The notes: generated by a model not told the origin, from the sequence alone. Positions 17,724 to 27,717 are shown, numbered from the stretch's first letter. The stretch: DNA of 64,000 nt from Burkholderia oklahomensis C6786 (GCF_000959365.1 NZ_CP009556.1:62001-126000); one strand, 5' to 3'. Program-made: numbers and translations.

Positions 17724-18455
17724 TGGTTGTCGTGCGCGCCGGCATCCGCCGGCGCGCCGAATGGGATCGGTACGGCGAAGGCCGCCGGAGGTTCGACGGT
17801 CGGCGCGAGACGCCGGCCCGATGCAGGAAAGTATTGGCGAGCGTGATGCTCGGCGGTTCGGTGGGCGCAGCACGCCGTGCGTGCATGGGCACGCACGGCA
17901 GCCGCCTCGCATGACATCGCTCGCGCGATTGTAGTGCCGTCTGCGAGTATTTCTGGCCCTCGGATGCAGGCGGTTACGCAGTCCCTGTCGCCCCACGCCG
18001 GGACTGCGCTTTTTATTGTCGGACCGGCGGCGCAACGAAACGATGACAACGTGTTTCGTGCGCCGCTGCCAAGTGTAAGTCGAGACTGCACGGCACGAAA
18101 CAGAAATCGCGATGCCGCACGCGGCCGGATCGATTCGGCACGGATCGTCTTTCATGCGCCGTCGGCGCATGGCGACGGCCACCCTTCCCGATGTTCATTC
18201 CAAATGCCGCCCGTCACGCGACGGGCGCCGGAATTGCACGCCCGTCGCGTTCGCGCGGCTCTCAGGCTCTTCGGCTCTCAAACGTTCCGGCGCTCGGGCA
18301 TTCGAGCTTTTGGACGCTCGGATTCGCGAGCGTCATCAGCATTCCCGACGTTCAGACGCTCGACCTCTCGGGTTTTCAGGCAACGCACGCACCGCAACGC
18401 GCAACGCTCGCGCATCAGCGCGACGGCGGCTCGCGACTCGGCGCCGCCGCCGCCA
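17724..18455. other. Non-coding interval between symporter and oprC, with two hairpins
   Basis: No convincing gene. A 10-bp GC hairpin lies at 17734-17757 just after the symporter stop. A second hairpin, CGCAGTCCC / GGGACTGCG at 17977-18008, is followed by a short T-run and is the better terminator candidate for the + strand. The stretch 18240-18400 has imperfect repeats of GCTCT/GACGCTC type, of unknown meaning. Confidence 0.6.
17977..18013 (+). terminator. Rho-independent-like terminator
   Basis: 9-bp stem CGCAGTCCC ... GGGACTGCG with a 14-base loop, then CTTTTTATT. It lies about 250 bases past the symporter stop in an otherwise empty stretch. Confidence 0.5.
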
Positions 18456-19988
18456 TCAACGCGCCGCCACGTCCTGCTGCGCCGGCTCGCGCGCGCCGGC
18501 GGCCACGTCCGCTCCCCAACCGCCGCCGAGCGCGCGAATCAGGTTGACCGTCGATGCCGCCTGCGTGCCCGTCAGCTGATTCGATTGCAACTGCGACTCG
18601 AGCACCGAGCGCTCGCTGTCGATCACGTCGAGATAGCTGACCGCGCCTTCCTGATACTGCGTGCGCGACAGCGTCGCCGCGCGCCGCGACGCGTTGACCG
18701 CATCGTTCTGCGCGCGGATCTGATCGTCGAGCAGACGCAGATCGGCGAGGTTGTCCTCGACTTCGCGGAACGCGACGAGCACCTGCTGCCGGTAGTTCGC
18801 GACTTCTTCGTCGTACTTCGCGCGCGCCTGCGCGACGCCCGCGCTGCGCCGCCCGCCGTCGAAGATCGGCAGCGTGAGCGCGGTGCCCGCGAACGGCCCG
18901 AGCAGGAACGTGCGGCTCGACCACAGGAACAGGTTGCCGAGCGTCGCCGCTTCAAAGCCGAACGCGCCCGTGATGTCGAGCTTCGGGAAGTACGCGGACT
19001 TCGCGAGGCCGACGCGCGCGTTCGCGGCCATCATCGCGCGCTCGGCGGCCGCGATGTCCGGCCGCCGCTCGAGCAGCGCCGACGGCAGCCCCGCCGGCAC
19101 CCGCACCGCGACCGGCGCGATCGGCGTTTCCTTGAACGAGAAATCCGCGGGCGCCTTGCCGAGCAGGATCGCGAGCGCATGCTCGGACACCGCGCGCCGC
19201 CGCGCGACGCCGACCGCGTCCGCCTGCGCGGTCGCGAGTTCGTTCTTCGCGCGCGACACGTCGAGCTCGCTGATGTCGCCTTCGCTGAAGCGCCGCTGCA
19301 CGAGCTTCAGCGCTTGCTCGCGCAGCTCGACCGTGCGGCGGTACAGATCCTGATCGGAATCGAGCCGGCGCAGCTCGAAGTAGTTCTGCGCGACGTCCGC
19401 CTGCAGCGCGAGCTGCACCGAGCGGAACAGCGCCTCGCTCTGCGCGGCGTCCGCGCGCGACGCCTCGACGTTGCGGCTCACGCGGCCGAACAGGTCCGCC
19501 TCGTACGACACCGTGCCTTGCGCGCGCCAGAGCGTCGCGTTCGTCGGTCCCGCGCCCTGCGGCTGGAACTGCGACGCGGACGACAGCCCCTCGCGCGTCG
19601 GCCCGAAACCAACGCCCACTTGCGGGAACCACTGCGAGCGCGCGGCGCGGGTCGCCGCACGCGCCTGCTCGACGCGCGCCGCCGCGGCCTTCAGGTTCTG
19701 GTTCGCGGCGAGCGCCTGTTCTTCGAGCGCGTCGAGCACCGGGTCGCCGAACGCCCTCCACCATTCGCCGCGATGCGCGGCGTCGGCGGGCTCGGCCGTC
19801 TTCCACGTGCCGGCCTGCTCGCCCGGCGACAGCGCCGGCGCCTCCTTGAACGCGGCGGGCGTCGCGACGTCCGGCCGCTTGTAGTCGGGCCCGACCGCGC
19901 ACGCGGCGAGCAGCGTGACGAGCAGGCCGCTCGCCGCCGCGATCTTCGCGAGACGCGTGAAGCCGTCGTTGATCTTGGTCTTGTTCAT
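18456..19988 (-). CDS. oprC: RND efflux outer-membrane lipoprotein (OprC-like, NodT family)
   Basis: 510 residues. The lipoprotein signal ends in LLAACAVGPDYKRP (Cys near residue 29). Two repeats typical of TolC/OprM channels follow, with the ARTTYNNAL-type coiled segments visible as LAANQNLKAAAARVEQARAA and NARVGLAKSAYFPKLDITG. It forms the outer-membrane exit duct of the tripartite pump. The inner ATG at 19988 is chosen because GAGGA lies just upstream; a longer frame to 20024 would overlap the RND gene. It is the last gene of the -strand operon. The symbol follows the bpeEF-oprC arrangement of the pseudomallei group. Confidence 0.92.
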   Translation of the reverse strand: MNKTKINDGFTRLAKIAAASGLLVTLLAACAVGPDYKRPDVATPAAFKEAPALSPGEQAGTWKTAEPADAAHRGEWWRAFGDPVLDALEEQALAANQNLKAAAARVEQARAATRAARSQWFPQVGVGFGPTREGLSSASQFQPQGAGPTNATLWRAQGTVSYEADLFGRVSRNVEASRADAAQSEALFRSVQLALQADVAQNYFELRRLDSDQDLYRRTVELREQALKLVQRRFSEGDISELDVSRAKNELATAQADAVGVARRRAVSEHALAILLGKAPADFSFKETPIAPVAVRVPAGLPSALLERRPDIAAAERAMMAANARVGLAKSAYFPKLDITGAFGFEAATLGNLFLWSSRTFLLGPFAGTALTLPIFDGGRRSAGVAQARAKYDEEVANYRQQVLVAFREVEDNLADLRLLDDQIRAQNDAVNASRRAATLSRTQYQEGAVSYLDVIDSERSVLESQLQSNQLTGTQAASTVNLIRALGGGWGADVAAGAREPAQQDVAAR

Positions 19989-19998
19989 CTTTCTATCC

Positions 19999-22900
19999 TC
20001 AAGCGTCCGGAGCCGGCAGACCATAGCCCGCCGAGTCCTTCTGCGCGACGTGAATCTTGCCGCCCGCGAGCGTGCGCAGCACCACGTAGAACACCGGCGT
20101 CAGCATCAGGCCGAACAGCGTCACGCCGAGCATCCCGAAGAACACCGCGACGCCCATCGCATGCCGCATCTCCGCGCCCGCGCCCGTCGACAGCACGAGC
20201 GGCACCACGCCCATGATGAACGCGATCGACGTCATCAGGATCGGCCGCAGCCGCAGCCGGCTCGCCTGCACCGCCGCCTCGAACGGCGTCTTGCCGTCAT
20301 GCTCGAGCTCGCGTGCGAACTCCACGATCAGGATCGCGTTCTTCGCGGACAGCCCCACCAGCACCATCAGGCCGATCTGCGTGAAGATGTTGTTGTCGCC
20401 CTGCGTGAGCCACACGCCCGTCAGCGCCGACAGAATGCTCATCGGCACGATCAGGATCACCGCGAGCGGCAGCGTCAGGCTCTCGTACAGCGCGGCGAGC
20501 ACGAGGAACACGAGCAGCACGCTGATCGGGAACACCCAGATCGCCGAGTCGCCGGCCAGAATCTGCTGATACGTCAGGTCCGTCCACTCGAACTTCACGC
20601 CGCGCGGCAGCGTCTGCGCCGCGATCCGCTCGATCGCCGCCTGCGCCTGCCCCGACGAGTAGCCGGGCGCAGGCCCGCCGTTCACGTCGGCCGCCGTGTA
20701 CGCGTTGTAGCGCACCACCATCTCCGGACCGAACGTCGGCGACACCGTCACCAGCGACGACAACGGCACCATCTCGCCCGCCGCGTTGCGCGTCTTCAGT
20801 TGCAGGATGTCGTCCGCGCGCTGGCGGAACGGCGCATCGGCCTGCACGCGCACCTGATAGACGCGGCCGAAACGGTTGAAGTCGTTCACGTACAGCGAGC
20901 CGAGATAGATCTGCATCGTGTCGAACACGTCGGTCACGTTCACGCCCAGCTGCTTCGCCTTCACGCGGTCGAGATCGACGTTCAGCTGCGGCACGTTGAT
21001 CTGGTAGCTCGTGAAGAGCGGACCCAGTTCCGGCGCCTGCTGCGCGCGCTTGATGAAATCGTTCGTCGCATCGGAGAGCCGCGCGTAGCCGACCGCGCCG
21101 CGATCCTCGATCTGCATCTTGAAGCCGCCGAGCGTGCCGAGGCCGAGCACGGGCGGCGGCGGGAACACCGCGACGAACGAATCCTTCATCGCCGAATACT
21201 GCTGGTTCAGCGCACCCGCGATCGCGCCCGCCGACAATGCCTTGCCGTGACGCTGATCGAACGGCTTGAGCGTGACGAACACGATGCCCGCGCTCGAGCT
21301 GTTCGTGAAGCCGTTCACCGACAGCCCCGGAAACGCGACCGCGCTCTCGACGCCCGGCTGCTTCAGCGCGATCGCGCCCATGTCGCGGATCACCTTCTCG
21401 GTGCGGTCGAGCGACGCGCCGTTCGGCAGTTGCGCGAACGCGATCAGATACTCCTTGTCCTGCGCGGGCACGAAGCCGCCCGGCACGATCTTCGAGATCA
21501 TCACGGTCGCGCCGACGAGCGCGAGATACACGCCGAGCATCACCGCCTTTCTCGACAGCACGCCGCGCACGCCGCGTCCGTAGCGCTCCGCGCCGCGATG
21601 GAACACCTTGTTGAAGCCCCTGAAGAAGCCGCCGAGCACGCGATTCATCAGGCGCGTCAACCAGTCTTCCTTCTCGCCGTGCCCCTTCAGCAGGATCGCC
21701 GACAGCGCGGGCGACAGCGTCAGCGAGTTGAACGCCGAGATCACCGTCGAGATCGCGATCGTCATCGCGAACTGCTTGTAGAACTGGCCAGTGAGACCCG
21801 ACATGAACGCGAGCGGCACGAACACCGCGACGAGCGTCAGCGCGATCGCGATGATCGGCCCGCTCACTTCCTGCATCGCCTTGTAGGTGGCCGCACGCGC
21901 GGTGAGCCCGTTCTCGATGTTCCGCTCGACGTTCTCGACGACGACGATCGCATCGTCGACGACGATCCCGATCGCGAGCACCATCCCGAACAGCGACAGC
22001 GCGTTGATCGAATACCCGAACAGCAGCAGGAGCGAGAACGTGCCGACGATCGACACCGGCACCGCGATCAGCGGAATGATCGACGCGCGCCAGGTCTGCA
22101 GAAACACGATCACGACGATCACGACGAGCGCGATCGCTTCGAGCAGCGTATGGACGACCGCCTTGATCGACGAGCGCACGAACTGCGTCGGGTCATAGAC
22201 GATCTTGTAGTCGACGCCCGCCGGGAAGTCCTGCTTCAGCTCGGCCATCGTCTTGCGCACTTCGTCGGAAATCGCGAGCGAGTTCGCGCCGGGCGACTGG
22301 TTGATCGCCATCGCGACGGCCGGCTTGTTGTCGAGCAGCGAGCGCAGCCCGTACTCGGACGCGTCGAGTTCGATCCGCGCGATGTCGCGCAGATGCGTGA
22401 CGCCGCCGTCCGGCGCGGTCTTCACGACGATGTCGCCGAACTCGTCTTCGCTCTGCAGACGGCCGCGCGCATTCACCGACAGCTGCAGCGGCGTGCCGGG
22501 CAGCGTCGGCGACGCGCCGATCACGCCCGCCGCGACCTGCACGTTCTGCTCGCGGATCGCGCGCACGACGTCGTCGGCCGTCAGATTGCGCTGCGCGACC
22601 TTCTGCGGATCGAGCCACACGCGCATCGCGTAGTCGCCCGAGCCCCACAGCTGGACCTGGCCCACGCCCTGAATGCGCGACAGCCGGTCCTTCACGTTGA
22701 TGAGCGCGTAGTTGCGCAGATACGTCATGTCGTAGCGGTTGTCGGGCGAGATCAGGTGCACGACCATCGTCAGCGTCGGCGAGCTCTTGACCGTCGTGAT
22801 CCCGAGCCGCTGCACGTCTTCCGGCAGGCGCGGCAGCGCCTGGTTCACGCGGTTCTGCACGAGCTGCGTCGCCTTGTCCGGATCGGTGCCGAGCTTGAAC

Positions 22901-23184
22901 GTGACGGTGATCGTCATGTTGCCGTCGCTGTTCGCCTGCGACTGCATGTACAGCATGTCCTCGACGCCGTTGATCTGCTCTTCGAGCGGCGACGCGACCG
23001 CCTCGGCGATCACCTTCGGGTTCGCGCCCGGGTATTGCGCCTTGACGATCACGGACGGCGGCACGACTTCCGGATACTCGGAAATCGGCAGCAGGAACAT
23101 CGCGATCATCCCGGCGAGCAGGATGATGACCGACAGCACCCCTGCAAAGATCGGTCGATCGATGAAGAATTTCGATATGTTCAT
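19999..23184 (-). CDS. bpeF: RND multidrug efflux inner-membrane transporter (BpeF-like, HAE1)
   Basis: 1061 residues, normal for AcrB/MexB relatives. It starts MNISKFFIDRPIFAGVLS, with twelve membrane segments and two large periplasmic loops. The proton-relay pair Asp-Asp sits in GIVVDDAIVVVENVER in TM4, and the TM10 Lys lies in VGLSAKNAILIVEFA. A PxxQDKEYL motif appears as VPAQDKEYLIAFAQLP. It exports drugs by proton antiport. In the pseudomallei group this operon is known for chloramphenicol, fluoroquinolone and trimethoprim/sulfamethoxazole efflux when its LysR regulator is activated. It sits 61 bases after bpeE and 10 bases before oprC. Confidence 0.94.
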   Translation of the reverse strand: MNISKFFIDRPIFAGVLSVIILLAGMIAMFLLPISEYPEVVPPSVIVKAQYPGANPKVIAEAVASPLEEQINGVEDMLYMQSQANSDGNMTITVTFKLGTDPDKATQLVQNRVNQALPRLPEDVQRLGITTVKSSPTLTMVVHLISPDNRYDMTYLRNYALINVKDRLSRIQGVGQVQLWGSGDYAMRVWLDPQKVAQRNLTADDVVRAIREQNVQVAAGVIGASPTLPGTPLQLSVNARGRLQSEDEFGDIVVKTAPDGGVTHLRDIARIELDASEYGLRSLLDNKPAVAMAINQSPGANSLAISDEVRKTMAELKQDFPAGVDYKIVYDPTQFVRSSIKAVVHTLLEAIALVVIVVIVFLQTWRASIIPLIAVPVSIVGTFSLLLLFGYSINALSLFGMVLAIGIVVDDAIVVVENVERNIENGLTARAATYKAMQEVSGPIIAIALTLVAVFVPLAFMSGLTGQFYKQFAMTIAISTVISAFNSLTLSPALSAILLKGHGEKEDWLTRLMNRVLGGFFRGFNKVFHRGAERYGRGVRGVLSRKAVMLGVYLALVGATVMISKIVPGGFVPAQDKEYLIAFAQLPNGASLDRTEKVIRDMGAIALKQPGVESAVAFPGLSVNGFTNSSSAGIVFVTLKPFDQRHGKALSAGAIAGALNQQYSAMKDSFVAVFPPPPVLGLGTLGGFKMQIEDRGAVGYARLSDATNDFIKRAQQAPELGPLFTSYQINVPQLNVDLDRVKAKQLGVNVTDVFDTMQIYLGSLYVNDFNRFGRVYQVRVQADAPFRQRADDILQLKTRNAAGEMVPLSSLVTVSPTFGPEMVVRYNAYTAADVNGGPAPGYSSGQAQAAIERIAAQTLPRGVKFEWTDLTYQQILAGDSAIWVFPISVLLVFLVLAALYESLTLPLAVILIVPMSILSALTGVWLTQGDNNIFTQIGLMVLVGLSAKNAILIVEFARELEHDGKTPFEAAVQASRLRLRPILMTSIAFIMGVVPLVLSTGAGAEMRHAMGVAVFFGMLGVTLFGLMLTPVFYVVLRTLAGGKIHVAQKDSAGYGLPAPDA

Positions 23185-23245
23185 GGAAGGCTCTGTCTGA
23201 TTGAGCGCGCTGGCGCGGCGGGCTGACCCAGGAAGCGGCCGCCCG

Positions 23246-24475
23246 TCACGCGCGCGCGTTGCCTTGCGTGGTCTGCGGACGCTGCACGCCGCCCGCGACC
23301 GGCGTCGCGGCGGCGGCGTCGTCGCCGCCCGTCATCGGCACGAGATGCGGCTTCACCTGCTCGCCCGGACGCACGCGCTGCGTGCCGTTCACGACGATCC
23401 GGTCGCCCGCCGACAAGCCGCCGACGATCACGCGCTGATTGCCGTGCTGCGAGCCGAGCTGCACTTCGCGATACGACACGCGGCCCTGCTGGTCGACGAC
23501 GAACACGAACTTCTTGTCCTGGTCGGTGTTGACCGCCGCGTCGTCGATGAGGAGCGCCGGATGCGGCGCGCTGCCGCCCACCTTCACGCGCGCGTAGAGG
23601 CCGGGGACGAGCGCGCCGTCCTGATTGTCGAAGCGCGCGCGCACGCGGATCGTGCCGGACGACGTGTCGAGCCGGTTGTCGACCGAGTCGATCACGCCCT
23701 GCCGCGAATAGCCGCTCTCGTTCGCGAGGCCGAGCTCGACGGGCACCTTGCGGCCGTCCTTCGCGCCGCCGATGTATTGCAGGTAGGTCTGCTCGTCCGC
23801 GTCGAACGACGCGTAGATCGGCGACACCGAAACCAGCGTCGTCAACGGCGCGGCCGACGCGCCCGCCGACACGACGTTGCCGAGCGTGATCTCCGCGCGC
23901 GACACGCGGCCCGACACGGGCGCCGTGATCCGCGTATAGCCGAGGTTGATCCGCGCGGTCTCGAGCGCGGCATCGGCCGCCTTCAGGTTCGCAAACGCCT
24001 CGCGCGCGGCGTTCTGCTTCTCGTCGTAGTCGCGCTTCGCGATCGCGTTGTCGCCGATCAGGCGCTGCGCGCGCTGCCAGTCGCTCTGCGCATAGCCGTT
24101 GCGCGCCTGCGCGGCGGCGAGCTGCGCGGCCGCGCGATCGACTTCGGCTTGATACGGACGCGGATCGATCACGAACAGCACGTCGCCCTTCTTCACGAGC
24201 GCGCCGTCCTTGAAGTTCACCGACACGATCGTGCCCGACACGAGCGGACGCACGTCGACCTTCTCGACCGCCTCGAGGCGTCCCGAGTAGGACTGCCAGT
24301 CGGTGATCGTCTTCGACAGCACGTTCGCGACGTCGACCTCCGGCAGCGGCGCCGCCGACTTGTCCGGAGCGCTCGCGTTCACGCGGATCGCGCCGAACGC
24401 GCCGAGGCCCGCGATGACGACGACCGCAAGCGTCGCGGCCGCGATCCGCGAACGGGAAGTACGCAAGATAGCCAT
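23246..24475 (-). CDS. bpeE: RND efflux periplasmic adaptor (BpeE-like)
   Basis: 409 residues. The N-terminal membrane anchor (IAAATLAVVVIAGLGAFGAI) is followed by the lipoyl half-motif (YSGRLEAVEKVDVRPLVSGTI), an alpha-helical hairpin (residues about 110-170), the second lipoyl half (GYTRITAPVSGRVS) and beta-barrel and membrane-proximal domains. It bridges BpeF and OprC. The ATG at 24475 is used: a longer frame reaches 24577 but overlaps the neighbouring esterase-like gene, and 24475 begins a normal signal anchor. Regulator and co-operon genes match the bpeT/llpE/bpeEF/oprC layout. Confidence 0.92.
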   Translation of the reverse strand: MAILRTSRSRIAAATLAVVVIAGLGAFGAIRVNASAPDKSAAPLPEVDVANVLSKTITDWQSYSGRLEAVEKVDVRPLVSGTIVSVNFKDGALVKKGDVLFVIDPRPYQAEVDRAAAQLAAAQARNGYAQSDWQRAQRLIGDNAIAKRDYDEKQNAAREAFANLKAADAALETARINLGYTRITAPVSGRVSRAEITLGNVVSAGASAAPLTTLVSVSPIYASFDADEQTYLQYIGGAKDGRKVPVELGLANESGYSRQGVIDSVDNRLDTSSGTIRVRARFDNQDGALVPGLYARVKVGGSAPHPALLIDDAAVNTDQDKKFVFVVDQQGRVSYREVQLGSQHGNQRVIVGGLSAGDRIVVNGTQRVRPGEQVKPHLVPMTGGDDAAAATPVAGGVQRPQTTQGNARA

Positions 24476-24524
24476 GAAAAAAACCCCCAAGTTGTCGGTT
24501 GTTCTGGATTCGGATGAAACGGCG

Positions 24525-25379
24525 TCAGCCCGGCGAAACCGCGCTGAAGCGGCATTGAAAGAACCGCGTCGCCTCATCGAGCGCGGGCGCGTGATCGGCG
24601 AGCGCCGCGTGCGATATGTCTCGATAGCGGACCACCTGCGTCGGCACGCCCGCCTCGATCAGGCAGCTCGCGTACTTTTCCGCCTCGACGTGCAGCACGT
24701 CGTTCTGCGCGGTCGCGACGAGCGTCGGCGGCAGCCCCGCGAGGCGCACCGATTCGAGCGGCGCCGCGTACGGATGCATCCGCTGCGACGGCTGCGGCAG
24801 GTACGCGCGATAGCACGCGGCGCACTCCTGCGCGGTAATGTCGGACGACGAAAGGCGCGCCGCGTCGGCGAGACGCGTGAGGCTCGGGTCGAGCATCGGG
24901 CCGATCAGCGCCTGCGCGGCGATACGGATCTCGCCGCGGTCGCGCGCGATGAACGCGAGACAGTTCGCGAGCTGGCCGCCCGCGTCGTGCCCCGCGACGC
25001 CGATCTTGCGCGGATTGCCGCCGAACGCGCGCGCGCGGGCTTCGGCCCAGCGCGCCGCGCAGTACGCGTCTTCCGGCGCGGCCGGAAACGGATGCCGCGG
25101 CGCGAGCGAATAATCGACCGACACGACGAGCGCCGGCACGTGCTCGGCGAGATGGCGCGCGGCGCGGTCGGCGTCGTCGAGCGAGCCGCGCACGAAGCCG
25201 CCGCCGTGGAAATAAAGCACTACAGGCAACGCGGATTTGTCGGGGCGCCGATAGAGGCGCAGCACGATGTCCTGCGCGTAGCCGCCGATCACGACGTCCG
25301 ACACCGCGAGCGCCGGCCGCGCGCGAGCAGCGTCTGCGCTCGTGCGGGGAATTTGGCTGCGGAAATCGAATGCGTCCAT
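24525..25379 (-). CDS. llpE: HSL-type alpha/beta-hydrolase (LlpE-like) with altered nucleophile elbow
   Basis: 284 residues from ATG 25379 (in-frame ATGs also at 25427 and 25445). The oxyanion motif HGGGFVRGS is intact and the C-terminal catalytic His is in RDISHAAL. The nucleophile elbow reads GHDAGGQLAN instead of the family's GDSAGG, so the catalytic Ser is replaced by Asp. This elbow resembles epoxide hydrolases and dehalogenases (GHDWGG), which use Asp. In B. pseudomallei a lipase-like gene llpE is co-transcribed with bpeEF-oprC and its role is unclear. It lies 49 bases upstream of bpeE in the same operon and is divergent from the LysR gene. Confidence 0.82.
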   Translation of the reverse strand: MDAFDFRSQIPRTSADAARARPALAVSDVVIGGYAQDIVLRLYRRPDKSALPVVLYFHGGGFVRGSLDDADRAARHLAEHVPALVVSVDYSLAPRHPFPAAPEDAYCAARWAEARARAFGGNPRKIGVAGHDAGGQLANCLAFIARDRGEIRIAAQALIGPMLDPSLTRLADAARLSSSDITAQECAACYRAYLPQPSQRMHPYAAPLESVRLAGLPPTLVATAQNDVLHVEAEKYASCLIEAGVPTQVVRYRDISHAALADHAPALDEATRFFQCRFSAVSPG

Positions 25380-25445
25380 GGCGTGTCGTGCGCGGCGTCG
25401 CGCGATCCATTGCAAGATGGATCGCATTCTGGGTCCGGCAGACAT

Positions 25446-25568
25446 CGGGATAAATGCCTATAATCCGGCAACACAATTCACGCCCCCTGAACAATCGTCG
25501 GCTGCGTCGCCTTCATCGGTGTCGCGGCCTGCATCTGTTCAGCGTTCAAATATCGCGGAGGTAAAGTA
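25446..25568. promoter_or_regulatory. Divergent promoter region llpE / LysR regulator
   Basis: 123-base AT-richer interval between divergent genes, with a TATAAT at 25459-25464 in the LysR direction. By analogy with other LysR-controlled RND operons it should contain the BpeT binding site, but I could not single out one convincing T-N11-A box. Confidence 0.5.
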
Positions 25569-26573
25569 ATGGACCGACTGCAGGCCATGCAGGTGTTTAC
25601 GCGCGTCGTCGATACGAACAGCTTTACCAAAGCGGCCGAGACGCTCGGCCTGCCGCGCGCGTCGGTGACGACGATCATCCAGAATCTCGAAGCATTCCTC
25701 GGCGTGCGGCTGATGCACCGGACGACTCGCCGCCTGTCGCTCACGCCCGACGGCGCCGCGTATTACGAGCGCTGCGTGCGGATCCTCGCGGACGTCGAGG
25801 AAACCGAGGCGAGCTTCCAGACCAACAACCGAAAGCCGCACGGCAAGCTGCGGGTCGACATGCCGGGCTCGATCGGACGCCTGATCGTGATCCCTTCTCT
25901 GTGCGAATTCCATTCGCGCTTCCCGGACATCGACCTGCAGCTCGGCCTGTCGGACCGGCCGGTCGATCTGCTGCAGGAAGGCATCGACTGCGTGATCCGC
26001 GTCGGCGCGCTGCAGGATTCGTCGCTCGTCGCGCGGCGGGTCGGGCTGTTCGAGGGCACGACGGTCGCGTCGCCCGCGTATCTCGACAAGTACGGCGAGC
26101 CGCAGACGATCGAGGCGCTCGCGCAGCACAAGGCGGTCAACTACTTCTCGAGCCGCACCGGGCGCACGATCGACTGGGCGTTCCTGATCGACGGCAAGGA
26201 AGTCGAGGTGAAGATGAACGGCCTCGTGTCGGTCAACGACGCGGACGCGTACGTGACCTGCGGGATCGAAGGCTTCGGGCTGATCCAGCCGCCGCTCTTC
26301 ATGGTGCTGCCGCAACTGCGCGACGGAACGCTGAAGGAAGTGCTGCCGGGCTACAAGCCGCTGCCGATGCCGATTTCGGTCGTCTATCCGCACAGCCGGC
26401 ATCTGTCGCCGAAAGTGCGCGTATTCGTCGACTGGATCGCCGAGATCTTCGAGCGCTGCCCGCTGCTGAGCGGCCGCAAGGGGCTCGACGCGACCTGCAG
26501 CAAGCGCACGTTCGAGGATGCCGAGCGCGCGCCTTCGCTCGACACGCCGGTGTTGAACGAGTGGGTGGCTTGA
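25569..26573 (+). CDS. bpeT: LysR-family regulator (BpeT-like)
   Basis: 334 residues. The N-terminal winged helix (MDRLQAMQVFTRVVDTNSFTKAAETLGLPRASVTTIIQ) is typical of LysR regulators, followed by a two-lobed effector domain. It is divergent from the llpE-bpeE-bpeF-oprC operon, which is the position of bpeT in the pseudomallei group. There BpeT activates the pump, and C-terminal changes cause resistance. The C-terminal tail beyond residue about 300 is longer than the usual 300-residue LysR protein. GGAGG lies upstream of the ATG. Confidence 0.9.
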   Translation: MDRLQAMQVFTRVVDTNSFTKAAETLGLPRASVTTIIQNLEAFLGVRLMHRTTRRLSLTPDGAAYYERCVRILADVEETEASFQTNNRKPHGKLRVDMPGSIGRLIVIPSLCEFHSRFPDIDLQLGLSDRPVDLLQEGIDCVIRVGALQDSSLVARRVGLFEGTTVASPAYLDKYGEPQTIEALAQHKAVNYFSSRTGRTIDWAFLIDGKEVEVKMNGLVSVNDADAYVTCGIEGFGLIQPPLFMVLPQLRDGTLKEVLPGYKPLPMPISVVYPHSRHLSPKVRVFVDWIAEIFERCPLLSGRKGLDATCSKRTFEDAERAPSLDTPVLNEWVA

Positions 26574-27717
26574 TCGGTTAGTCACTTGCTCCGGGCGCAC
26601 GCGGGCGCGGCGCGCGGCGCGCAGTCGTCGCATGCCTGGCGTTTCGAGGACGAGCGGGCGCGCCGCACACCGGCTGTTCGCGGCGCTTGCTTCCCGGCCG
26701 CCGCGCGCGTACGGCTCAAGAACGCGCGCGCCGCGAAATCGTGGCGTGCGCGACTCGCTTCTCCGTCTTCTGTTTTAAGAAGGCGTTCAATTAAAAGCGG
26801 CCCGACCGGCTGCTTCAATCGGCTCTTCGGCGTTCGCTGCCGATCTTCAGGCGCGCTCACGGCACGACGCGTATCGTCTGCCCGCCTGTCGGCGAGCCGG
26901 GGCATCGCGCCTTCCTGTCATCGCGTTCGATGCGCCGATGCCGCGACGTTCGTGCGCGCCACGGCCGGCCGCGCATCGGCGCGCTCACGGCCAACGCATG
27001 GCGGATTGCGCGCTTGCGCAGCACTTGATCGTGCCGCCGCATGAGCGTGTTCGGCGAGCGCGCCGACGACAGGCGTCGATGCGCGGCAGCCGCATGCCGT
27101 TTGCCGCGCCATGTCGTCCGGCTTCGCGCGAATCGCTCGGCCTCGACGACTTGCGTCATCTCGTCGGTTGCATCCGATATCCGCTAGTCGATGCGGTCTG
27201 CGCATGAGACCCCGTGCGCGGTCGCTCGGCTGATGCGCATGCGTTACGCGACGCGATCCGTCGTGAACGCGATGCGTCGAGTTCGATCGACATATGTGCA
27301 TTCGATTTTCGCGTTCGACGTGGCCGCCGCGGCTCGCGCCGCTCGCCATTCGACGCAGCGCATCCTGCATCGCGCCGTTTTCGCATCTCGTCGATGTCGA
27401 GACGTCCGTGCGAAGCGTCGTGCGACATGCCGATCCGCATCGCGCCACGCGCCGCGTCCAGCGCGCGACGCATTCACATACGCAATCGACGCATCCACCC
27501 GGCCGCGCGCCCCGCGGCCGCACGTTGCCGCGCTTGTCCACGACACGCGTCGCCAGCGCCGAAGCAAAGCCCTGTCGACGTCACGGACTCCGATTGTTCC
27601 ATCCTCGCGACAATTCAATTCGCGACATCGCCATTTATCGCCGCCACCCACGCACCTACAGTACAGCCTGTCGCGCACCGCTTTCGGCATGCGCATCGAA
27701 TCGACAGGAGTCACATC
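26574..27717. other. Long interval without a recognisable gene
   Basis: About 1.1 kb of GC-rich sequence. The open frames here are Arg/Ala-rich shadow translations with no recognisable motif and no ribosome sites. GC skew and codon pattern do not favour any frame. A decayed gene or a regulatory RNA region cannot be excluded. The final 15 bases carry the ACAGGAG ribosome site of the next gene. Confidence 0.6.

Noticed and set aside
18240..18400. CRISPR-like repeats (GCTCT/GACGCTC)
   Set aside because: Units are irregular in length and sequence, with no uniform repeat or spacer and no cas genes.
19915..23226. 1103-codon open frame on the + strand across bpeF/bpeE
   Set aside because: Arg/His-rich antisense shadow of the RND transporter, whose own frame carries all family motifs.
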